A DNA stretch of 64,000 nt, from contig NC_087068.1 in assembly GCF_963678635.1 (NCBI RefSeq), positions 10,732,027 through 10,796,026 of the forward strand, written 5' to 3'. The notes below the pieces were generated by a model. That model did not search any database. It had not been told where the DNA came from and was given only the letters and a program-made list of their open reading frames with translations. Positions 55,501-61,039 of this stretch are shown here, piece by piece. Origin of the DNA: Symsagittifera roscoffensis. Its lineage: Eukaryota > Xenacoelomorpha > Acoela > Convolutidae. The first letter of the stretch is position 1. Each line of letters begins with the position of its first letter. A program made the position numbers and the translations under genes.

Positions 55501-58500
55501 CTTTGGTACCAATTCCAAATCTTTATCTTGGGCAATCAAGCTGAAAGTTTTTCTAAGCCGTTTTTAGCCCCTATTAGTTTGTGTTGATTTTCTCAAAAAT
55601 ACGCGAGCATTGTTTTTGAAATTTTTCTAGCAAACGCTGGATTTCATAGAAAAAATTTGGTCGGCGTACAATACGGTCCTCAGAGTTATGTTTTTTTAAA
55701 TCCGCCCCTTCTAGACCACTTAGATTTTTTCTGTTACCTTTCCTGGTACTTTTCTGTTACCTAAGTACCACAGATCTAATCAAATTATGAAACATAAATA
55801 TGGAAAACTGAAGCCAATCCATTTGTTTGTATTTTTCTGTTGATATTAGTTATGTAATACCCGGACTGTCAAAACCGGATTGCGATTAATTAGAGAGTCA
55901 AAAAAATGTGCAGTTTATTTTGAGATCGATTTTAGTATAAAAAAATATGGCGATTCAAAATGTTCCCAAAATTAAGTTGGACTTGGATATTGAATTGATT
56001 TAATTAGCTTGTTTTTCTAGTTGAAACAAATTCAATTCAAATTGATTTTAAACCGACTTAAAGTCGTTCAAAGCTCTTTAAATTGATTTCGCTCATTGTG
56101 TACACCAATCAATTTTACAGATTATATACAGATTTTCTTGACTTGATCGACTCTCAAGTTATGTGAATAATTTAGGAAAAATTGTAAAGAATGCTTTTCA
56201 ATTGACTTTTTGCTCTGAAATTTGACCTGAAAAAAAATACAAGCTCAAGTATGCAGAAAATTTTTGCAAAAGCAAAAATAGTTGTTCAAGTTATGCAAAA
56301 GCAAAAATAGAAATTTATGCAAAAGCAAAATTATGTAAAAGCAAAAGTAGTTGTTCCCAATTTTTTTTTGTTGATTCGCTTCAAAAATTGACGCCAAAAG
56401 TTGATCTCAAAACTGACATTTGAATAAGTTTTTTTGCCAAATTTTTGTAGACTGGGGATCAATTGGATTACAAAATCTTAAAAGGATCCCCCTGAAATTA
56501 CCGATTTGCGGCCAGAGCAAAAGTAATAATTAACTAAATTTGTTGTAAACTGCATAAGACTAAAAGATAAGTTTTTAAAAACACCTAAAAACTGATTTAA
56601 GTCGAGATAAATCAAATTTTTAGAGATGTTTGTGTTCTAAAATTTCTTGCAAAAATCCATAAACATCGATTTACCTCAAATTTTAAGACAATGAAATCGA
56701 TCTTTTTAAGAATACGTATACTATCGGTTTTATACTATCGAGTTTCATACTATCTTTTTTATCTCTATTAAATTGATTCGAATCGATCTTAATCCATATT
56801 TGACAGAGCGGGTAGCCGTAGTTAGTTGTGTCGTATAGCAGAAGCGGATTTTGGGAGAACGAAGCCCGCGCGGAAAAAAACTCGAAGCAAAAAATTGCCG
56901 TTTTCTTAGTTATTTGGCTATGGTCTATGATGCTTTCATCTGATTTTACCGTACTGCAAAAAGATTGCATTGTAATTAATTTTGTATCCAAGCAATTATG
57001 ATTTAACAATAAGAATGAACAAGACTGCTCATATCAATGCGAAGCCCTGAGTATTCCGCAAGTCTATGGAGTAGTATTTGCTTTAAAAAATGATAAATTT
57101 TTCAAATAAAAGTCAATTCGAATCGAATTAATGCATTTTTGACAATGATGGATGGACGCAGTTAGTTATATAGTATATCAGAAGCTGATGTTGAGAGAAC
57201 GAAACCCGCGCGAAAAAAAACGCGAAGCAAAATGTTGCCGTTGTCTTAATTATTTGGCTGTGACATAGAAATTTTTTTTGCAACGTAAGTTCTCTTTAAT
57301 GTGTATCAGGAGCTTGAGAAATGGACATCATCAAGCTGAAATTTAACCATTTTTGAAAATACGCCCTCTCTGCAAAAGTTTTCAATCCTCTGTGACTTTT
57401 AGGGTTATAATGAAGAAGAACAGAATGATTGGTGGCGCCTCTTTGGATATGAAGGCGACAAAGAGACCAAATCTTCGTCGTCTTCGTCGTCGTCGTCGTC
57501 TTCTTCTCGACTAGCAAATAGGTTTTGTGGGCTGTGTGCGAGTGGGTACGGGGAAGCAGACAAGTGCGAGGCAGATCACGACAACATATTCTTCGACAGC
57601 GTCGGTGCATTCAGGTATACTTCAAAAATGAGAATCTTTTTGAATTACTCTGAATACATAAAACTTCGAAACATAGTAAAAACTGTTTTTAATTTACATC
57701 ATTATAATCAATAATCATCGCTGGAGTTAGATGGCTCTGGGGACATTCTTCGTCATTTTTGAGGTTTTCATGCTTAAAATATGTTTTGTAATCCTTTTTT
57801 GGATAACTGTTTGAAGCTACTTTCAGCACCAATATAAGTCAAATTTGAGACGCGATTGAACTTAAAATAGGCGCTATTTTGTATTTTTGCTGTGATTCAG
57901 AAGTGATGGTTTGGTGTCCAAAACGTACTCAAATAACAACCTACGGATTTTTACTACCGTTTTCATCTACGACCCGATAAACAGTCTGCTGCTAGTCTTT
58001 CGTTTCCATGCTATTTAACACAGCAAAAAAAAACTTAGTTTTTCTCCTTTTATAATATTTTTCTGGGATGTATTTTTCGTTTATCATTACTTGATTGTGT
58101 TTGTGTGTCATGTGTAGATGCATGCACGAGCACTACCCGGATGTGGCTGTGACAACATGGAGCTCGTTCTTTGACAACACCAACATGCAGAGCTACTCGG
58201 AGTGGGGCTGGAACTACAGACGCTCCCTTTTCAGACTCCTCTGCAGTCCCCTCCCCCTCCACGCCAACCTCACAGAAGCCACTGACTCCTCTCTATTCCG
58301 GGTACCTAGTCTTTTCTGTCAACTGAGCTGCTCTAGGGTCCAAGTTTTGGCTTTATCTTTTGACTGAAGTGGTCAAACCAGATGTTATAATTCGACCAAA
58401 AATCCATAATCGCGCACGGTCTATGGTCGAACTGGCGGTCAAACTGAGTCAAAGTATTCGGGTTTCTGGTCGCCCTGGTCAGAGCAAATAGTCAAAACCT

Positions 58501-60411
58501 CGACCCGGGCTGCTTTAAACTAAGATTCAGATTTTGGTTCGCAATTATTAATTCCTACAAATCGGATTCAAGCATTATGCTCCCATTTCCAAAATTTCGA
58601 AAAGATCCGTTTCTGTCTGCATAAGATAAAAGATTCCAGGCGTTATGTTTTGTTGCTATTAAAGCAGTTCGTACTACTCGGGTAGTCAAATTACATTTTT
58701 TGGAACTTGGAGAACGCAAACTCTATATTTAGATGCCAATGATTGAATTGGTAGATGCTTTTATGCATATATGCTTTTTTGAAACTGAAAAGTGGTTCAG
58801 CTTATTTTGCCATTTCAAAATCTCATCTTTTATACGAAATGCTGCAATATGTAAGATTTGAGGTTCTGTATAATTTTTGCTTTCATTTGTTTCTACTTCG
58901 AGTATATCATCAGATTAAATGGTTTAAGTTTATGTTATTTCGGTTTAGTAGCCTCATATAACGTCGCGTGAAGAGCGGAAACAGTTTTGATGTGTTTATT
59001 TGCAACGCAACTTGAGTTTCAAACTTTTTTTGCGCCTGAAAATGTTTTACCATATTTTTTAGGCTCAACGGGTGTCTACACAAATATTGTCTGCTAAGTT
59101 ACCGCTGGTAATGTTTGTGTTAAAACTGTTTTAACGCTTCGCCTCTTCTCATTTAACATGCTATATTTGTCATGTATTGCTTCTGCACTGGTATTTGTAT
59201 CCTTCAATCAGGAATGCTGGCCGACTATGCTCAAGTGCTTTTCTCAGTAGTGTTGCTTTTTGGGCGTGATAATGCTGCCTGTAGTTCCGACCATTGAAAT
59301 TGGGGCTGAACTTTGTGTTCGGGTGTGTTTTAGCTTTTTTCAACTTTTTGTTTTCCAGTGTTCAGAAAAATGTAATAAGATGAGCATTCAGGCCTACAAT
59401 AGCTTATTACCCTTGTTTATGCTTAAGTTAGGCCGTAAATAAAAAAAACTTTATTCGAATAAAGTTAGTTTTTGGAGTTTTTTTGCCTCATTTTGGGATC
59501 AAAAACATTCAAAATTTTCTGCAAAAAAATTGAAAGTTAAAAATTTTTTTTTAACGATTTCTTTTCTTTCTTATTAGGTTACTTTTTCTATAAAAATTCT
59601 TTTTTCCAATAGACCTACATTACTATGACTGTCGAATATGCCTTATAAAGAGTAATGAACGTAGTGAAGACTCTTATATAGGTCTTGTTGATTTTTTAAT
59701 TTGTTTTTTTTTTCAAGAAAAGTCTCTAATAATTACAGCTGTGCATTCATACATATTGATGTATTTATTAATGCAATTCTGTAGGCATGCACTTTTTGAG
59801 TTCAATTGAAATTCTTCTGCTTAAAATTACGTAAATAGCACTCTCCGAATACAAACGTAGAAATGGCGCGAAAAAACGTGAAACGATTTCTAGTTTCGAA
59901 AGTGAAATTTAATTTTTATATTTCCTGCGGAATAAAAACTTTACCTATTGATCCAGTTTTCTCTAGTTGTGTTCATGTTATCAAAAAAGTGCCAATTATA
60001 AAATGTTCTCGAAAACAAAGAGCTTAAAGGGCATCTATTTGTTTCTTTGAAATTCGAAAGTTGAGATTTTTTTCAACAGTGTGTTTTTTATCTTTACTTG
60101 CGTTCATTTCTTTTTACCAATCTTCGATTGGCTATGTTTCTATTTTTTTGTTCACATCTTTTATTCACAGCACGCAGAAAAAATGACACTAATTTGAATG
60201 AACTTTCTTTGCATTTATTAAGACTATGGTCGGAACATTCTTTTCTACTTGCATAGTGACCGGCTACCCTTACTATTGTTGGCTTTTGCAGGAGTGCAAC
60301 TTGGGAAGAATACCTCCCCACGTGATCCTCAGTCGCGGTAACTCCTCGGATCAGAAGAGAAGTGTCATCTTCCACTTTCTGAAGGCACTCGAGTCCAGAT
60401 ATACACAAAAG
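25474..60411 (+). CDS. Secreted transferrin-family protein, iron ligands lost; 14 exons, 765 aa, 3' end outside window
   Basis: Fourteen exons (listed separately) join with matching phases into 765 codons, with no stop reached. Exon 1 encodes a signal peptide. Exons 2-8 form the N-lobe and 9-14 most of the C-lobe. Each lobe opens with RWC (LRWCVNS; RWCVFS) and has the blocks CxxxxAxxEAD, YAVAV or YVIAI, SCIPG, and GAFR followed by Cys. Aligned by eye to human serotransferrin, the N-lobe ligands D63/Y95/Y188/H249 are K97, H130, E238 and N335, and the anion-binding R124 is S159. In the C-lobe the ligands are E479, D507, S659 and H735, and Arg is S539. Only the C-lobe His remains, so canonical Fe(III)-carbonate binding is not expected. 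Several NxS/T sequons fit a secreted glycoprotein. The model needs a final exon or exons for about 80-100 residues. Known iron-free relatives are saxiphilin and carbonic anhydrase inhibitor; the role here is unknown. Confidence 0.9.
25559..26572 (+). other. Transferrin-like intron 1 with C23 homopolymer
   Basis: A 1,014-bp intron. A run of 23 C lies at 25,801-25,823, followed by GCC. No other structure was recognised. Confidence 0.75.
26573..26695 (+). CDS. Transferrin-like exon 2: start of N-lobe
   Basis: The acceptor is TGTCTTTGTCAG. It encodes PLRWCVNSDLEEEKCRAM and onward to CVLSANTE, the first strand and first Cys pair of a transferrin lobe. It ends in phase 1 at GAAG|GTATTA. Confidence 0.88.
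26705..27075. mobile_element. hAT-like MITE copy, other orientation
   Basis: It opens CAGGCGCGGATCTAGG, like the right end of the 24,626 element reversed. It contains GGCGCC and ends near an imperfect palindrome at about 27,036-27,063 (GGGGAGATA...TATCTCCCC). The far end is unclear. It begins 9 bp past the exon 2 donor. Confidence 0.6.
27640..28155 (+). repeat. Composite tRNA-like repeat, copy 1 (diverged)
   Basis: A tRNA-like core at about 27,783-27,850 (GACGTGAGACTTCTAATC, then GGTCGGAGGTTCAACG) is flanked by a shared left part and by the shared right part AGAGCTGCTTGTGGTCG. It is the most diverged of six copies in this gene. Confidence 0.6.
28270..28555. repeat. Direct repeat pair, about 85-90 bp, spaced 196 bp
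   Basis: The phrases TTTTGGACGATA...AACGCCC and GAACAGTCCAAAATTGTAA recur at 28,272 and 28,468. The sequence between is unrelated. Confidence 0.75.
29902..30057 (+). CDS. Transferrin-like exon 3: N-lobe, first ligand region
   Basis: The acceptor is CCCCTTTTCCAG. After a short Ser/Pro run it encodes SACLRTLAKGEADVTSVKGV and ends at NYPGPG. It aligns without gaps to the 39-residue human segment C48-G86. Lys-97 stands at the iron ligand Asp-63. The donor CCTG|GTGAGT is in phase 1. Confidence 0.9.
30184..30472. mobile_element. hAT-like MITE copy, decayed
   Basis: It contains CCAAAGGGTCCCACCTTTGG and GTCGGCGCCAA, and ends CTAGATCCGTTCCTG, the same order as the 24,626 element. Its left end is decayed. 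Confidence 0.6.
32725..35922 (+). repeat. Higher-order repeat 1, two copies, period 1,599 bp
   Basis: Segments such as 32,998-33,201 and 34,597-34,800, or 34,044-34,253 and 35,643-35,852, are identical or nearly so and lie exactly 1,599 bp apart. This means eleven or so monomers were duplicated together. Confidence 0.9.
35458..38321 (+). repeat. Higher-order repeat 2, two copies, period 1,432 bp
   Basis: 35,458-36,889 recurs at 36,890-38,321 (for example AACAGAAAGTTTCAATCTAT at 36,101 and 37,533). It overlaps the second copy of higher-order repeat 1, so duplication happened in at least two steps. Confidence 0.9.
36160..41640 (+). repeat. Seven copies of a CAGCCCG block interleaved with satellite monomers
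   Basis: A block with TTCATGC...GAAATTG phrases and the phrase CAGCCCG(T/G)(A/G)TAGTT.TGATCAATTG, then GAGCTGAC.TGTCCAGTT and TTAACCTTGAGGTAAAATTT, occurs near 36.33, 37.76, 38.89, 40.01, 40.38, 41.18 and 41.55 kb. It is less AT-rich and better conserved than the monomers. Confidence 0.85.
41645..42010 (-). repeat. R2 dispersed repeat, minus-strand copy
   Basis: Its reverse complement ends in the family phrase TGTGCTACTTGCAC...CCGGCTATCCTTGTTTC and includes GAACAGGCTTATAAACCC. It matches copies at 44.0, 48.1 and 59.2 kb. Confidence 0.7.
42360..42735 (+). repeat. Composite tRNA-like repeat, copy 2
   Basis: The left part contains TCACTTATTTGGAAATTTCA. The tRNA-like core at 42,541-42,614 has GTGGCTGAGTGGTTAG and GGTCACAGGGTCGAATCTC. 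The right part contains TATAGAGCTGCTTTTTGTCG and ends near GGAGCAAACCTTCG. Confidence 0.8.
43309..43539 (+). CDS. Transferrin-like exon 4: N-lobe Tyr and anion-site region
   Basis: The acceptor is TGATATTTCAG. It encodes DHYAVAVAWADS (ligand Tyr-95 replaced by His-130), then GTRSCHPSVHSPSAFAIP, where the anion-binding Thr-120 and Arg-124 are Pro and Ser, and it ends at GNSCIPG. There is a sequon at NIT. The donor CCTG|GTGAGA is in phase 1. Confidence 0.92.
43540..44995 (+). other. Transferrin-like intron 4 with R2 copy
   Basis: About 44,030-44,600 is a plus-strand R2 repeat (TTCGGGTATGTTGTAGTTTT, then GTGAACAGGCTTACAACAGC). No other structure was recognised. Confidence 0.65.
44996..45128 (+). 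CDS. Transferrin-like exon 5: N-lobe Cys-rich loop
   Basis: The acceptor is TTCAATCCAG. It encodes NVSSLCSLCDGTGSDNC and EFFYGEQGAF. The ligand Tyr-188 position is Glu-238. The phase-2 donor falls inside the Arg codon of GAFR|C, the same place as the exon 12 donor in the C-lobe. Confidence 0.9.
45583..45740 (+). CDS. Transferrin-like exon 6: N-lobe DVAF block
   Basis: It opens CLVGLSSQPYY and contains GRADVAFLRHDTIL, which matches the GDVAFVKHSTI block of transferrins. The donor TTGG|GTAAGT is in phase 1. Confidence 0.9.
46268..46447 (+). CDS. Transferrin-like exon 7: N-lobe His-ligand region; GC donor
   Basis: It encodes SEFVLLCPEGGSAPVEQYS, then CNWGEVKANLLMVP, where ligand His-249 is Asn-335. 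The only donor that keeps the frame and the family match is AAAG|GCGAGT, a GC-type 5' splice site. GT alternatives nearby lead to a stop or to a frame without homology. Confidence 0.87.
46448..46687 (+). other. Transferrin-like intron 7, GC-AG type
   Basis: A 240-bp intron with donor GCGAGT and acceptor GGTTTTTTAG. It is required to keep the frame and homology of exons 7 and 8. Confidence 0.8.
46688..46889 (+). CDS. Transferrin-like exon 8: end of N-lobe
   Basis: It encodes QRLFADD, QRDLIFSDKTIFLSSI and LNNLYKC, matching the last third of a transferrin lobe (the DLLF-D motif and the closing helix). The donor ATAAG|GTATTT is in phase 2. Confidence 0.9.
46890..48876 (+). other. Transferrin-like intron 8 (lobe boundary), two repeats
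   Basis: It holds composite tRNA-like copy 3 (about 47,100-47,440) and an R2 copy (about 48,110-48,760). The R2 3' end lies about 120 bp before the exon 9 acceptor. Confidence 0.7.
47100..47440 (+). repeat. Composite tRNA-like repeat, copy 3
   Basis: The tRNA-like core at 47,259-47,330 has CGTGGCTGAGTGGTTAGGGT and GGTCGCAGGTTTGAATCTC. The right part contains TTATAGAGCTGCTTTTTGTC and GCGAAGCGAAGCGAAGCC. Confidence 0.8.
48877..48995 (+). CDS. Transferrin-like exon 9: start of C-lobe
   Basis: Read in the frame set by the phase-2 donor of exon 8 it gives RWCVFSEAETDKCARLS and ends LQCIFRASLQ, the standard lobe opening. Another frame of this stretch is longer but has no homology. The donor CAGA|GTACAG is in phase 1. 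Confidence 0.9.
49169..49186. repeat. G18 homopolymer in intron 9
   Basis: A run of 18 G within the 357-bp intron between exons 9 and 10. Confidence 0.9.
49353..49539 (+). CDS. Transferrin-like exon 10: C-lobe, first and second ligand positions
   Basis: It encodes CFEAIAADEADVMSSEPAF (ligand Asp replaced by Glu-479), then NGTDYVIAITKRNS (ligand Tyr replaced by Asp-507). There are sequons at NNS and NGT. The donor CAC|GTAATT is in phase 2. Confidence 0.9.
49579..49631 (+). repeat. GGGGGA microsatellite, G-quadruplex-type, just after exon 10
   Basis: Repeated G-runs of 3-5 separated by single A or GA begin 40 nt past the exon 10 donor. Many four-run quadruplex registers are possible on the coding strand and therefore in the pre-mRNA. 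Confidence 0.85.
50039..50243 (+). CDS. Transferrin-like exon 11: C-lobe anion site
   Basis: It encodes RGDIKTLCLPWVGSAPYLIF, where the anion-binding Arg is Ser-539. A Lys-rich insert follows (SKKKKKNILGEEGEE), then CDHVAQLKKHVHSSCIPG. The donor GAG|GTATTT is in phase 0. Confidence 0.87.
52026..52245. mobile_element. hAT-like MITE copy, left half
   Basis: It opens CAGTAGCGGATTTAGG and contains CCGACCCAAAGGGTCCCCC and GGCGCCTTCGGCGCC. Its right half runs into the repeat at 52,209. Confidence 0.6.
52209..52545 (+). repeat. Dispersed repeat R3, copy 1
   Basis: It shares with 56,866-57,175 the phrases CGCGCGGAAAAAACTCGAAG, GGCTATGGTCTATGATGCTT and AAGTCTATGGAGTAGTAT. Fragments containing AAGACTGCT(C/T)(G/A)TATCA also occur at about 50,860 and 55,010 (reversed) and at 63,982. 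Confidence 0.75.
52545..52705 (+). repeat. Composite tRNA-like repeat, copy 4 (tRNA-like core deleted)
   Basis: The left phrase GTAGCATTGGAAATTTCAAA and the right phrase TATAGAGCTGCTTTTTGTCG are joined without the tRNA-like middle. Confidence 0.75.
53180..53425 (+). repeat. Composite tRNA-like repeat, copy 5
   Basis: The left phrase is GTAGCATTGGAAATTTCATA. The core at 53,260-53,335 has GTCCGTGGCTGAAAAGTAGG and GGTCGCAGATCGAATCC. The end has GTTTGCGAAGCGCAGC. Confidence 0.75.
54245..54600 (+). repeat. Composite tRNA-like repeat, copy 6
   Basis: The left part has TCACTTATTTGGAATTTTCT. The core at 54,425-54,500 has GATTAGTGGTTAGTGCGTGA and AGGTCGCATTGGGTTCC. The right part has AATAGAGCTGCTTTTGTCGT. 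Confidence 0.78.
55121..55870. repeat. 750-bp palindrome (foldback), about 370-bp arms, about 11-nt loop
   Basis: Left arm 55,121-55,489 and right arm 55,501-55,870 are reverse complements with scattered mismatches. The centre is GGTACCAAAG, a short loop, then CTTTGGTACC. The outer ends share GTCAGTCC and GGACTGTC. There is no coding frame. It lies within intron 11, so the pre-mRNA would carry a long hairpin. Confidence 0.93.
56866..57245 (+). repeat. Dispersed repeat R3, copy 2 plus partial copy 3
   Basis: 56,866-57,175 matches 52,209-52,545 in the same orientation. A further partial copy begins at about 57,205 (CCCGCGCGAAAAAAAACGCG) and runs to about 150 bp from exon 12. Confidence 0.75.
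57403..57614 (+). CDS. Transferrin-like exon 12: C-lobe Cys-rich loop with poly-Ser insert
   Basis: The acceptor is GTGACTTTTAG. An acidic stretch and 12 consecutive Ser codons (57,472-57,507, TCG/TCT mixture) precede NRFCGLCASGYGEADKCEAD and IFFDSVGAF. The ligand Tyr is Ser-659. The phase-2 donor is within GAFR|C. Confidence 0.9.
58118..58301 (+). CDS. Transferrin-like exon 13: C-lobe DVA block
   Basis: It opens CMHEHYPDVAVTTWSSFF and runs to FRLLCSPLPLHANLT, matching the DVAF and ELLC blocks. There is a sequon at NLT. The donor CGG|GTACCT is in phase 0. Confidence 0.88.
59240..60275 (+). repeat. R2 dispersed repeat, longest copy, in intron 13
   Basis: It starts near TTCCGACCATTGAAATTGGG and ends TATGGTCGGAACATTC, then TACTTGCATAGTGACCGGCT. 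The middle part (AATGAACGTAGTGAAGACTC) also occurs at 53,583. The 3' end stops about 16 bp before exon 14. Confidence 0.7.
60292..60411 (+). CDS. Transferrin-like exon 14: C-lobe His-ligand region
   Basis: It encodes ECNLGRIPPHVILSRGNSS and FLKALESRYTQK. His-735 aligns with the His ligand of human transferrin and is the only retained ligand. The strong donor AAG|GTAAGA shows the gene goes on; no following exon was recognised before the window ends. Confidence 0.88.
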
Positions 60412-60764
60412 GTAAGATGAATTGTGCAAACAGATAAGAACTCTAATTTCTTTCCAACTGTTATTTTCATTATTTCGGAAGGTTATTCTGTAAATTATTA
60501 ATAATAACTAACCATGATCAAGCCAATAAAAAATCATAGAGCACCAGTAGAAAAATAGGAGCCAGGAGATTTATAACAGACTTAGTAATGAACTTGCTGA
60601 AAACTGACTATGACGCAAATGAGACACGATTCCAGATTTTTTATTCATTACTTCAGAAGAGATTATTTTGTAAATAAGTAAGCAATCCTGATCAGGTCAA
60701 TAATAAATCAAGAAAAATCAGTGAATACATACAAACCAGGATAATTATATCTATGGCAGCACCA

Positions 60765-61020
60765 GGAGCGTGCCCGGGGGGGGGGGGGGTTCAACCGCCC
60801 CCTCCCCCTCAGTTCTGGTTGCCAAATGTTTCCAAATGGTCCCACCTTTGGTATATTTATACGATTTCAAAGTTTGGCTGAGCAAGCTCAAATTTTTTCT
60901 AACGGCGCCTTTGGTGCCAATATAACTAATCTTAAAGGGGGAGCGCGCGCCATGCCGTTTTTGGCCTGTTTTTTTAATTTGCCTGCGGCGCAGAAATTTT
61001 TGACAAAATAGGGTATTTTT
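60765..61020. mobile_element. hAT-like MITE copy with G-run
   Basis: It follows a poly-G tract (about 60,776-60,789) and contains CGCCCCCTCCCCCTCAG, GGTCCCACCTTTGGTATATT and GGCGCCTTTGGTGCC, in the same order as the other copies. Confidence 0.6.
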
Positions 61021-61039
61021 GAAGGGTGCTATAGTATTT

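Larger units (their letters stand above)
50244..57402 (+). other. Transferrin-like intron 11 (7.16 kb)
   Basis: A phase-0 intron filled with repeats: a MITE copy, three composite tRNA-like copies, a direct repeat pair, and the 750-bp palindrome. No further transferrin exon was seen in it, and none is needed by phase. Confidence 0.8.
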
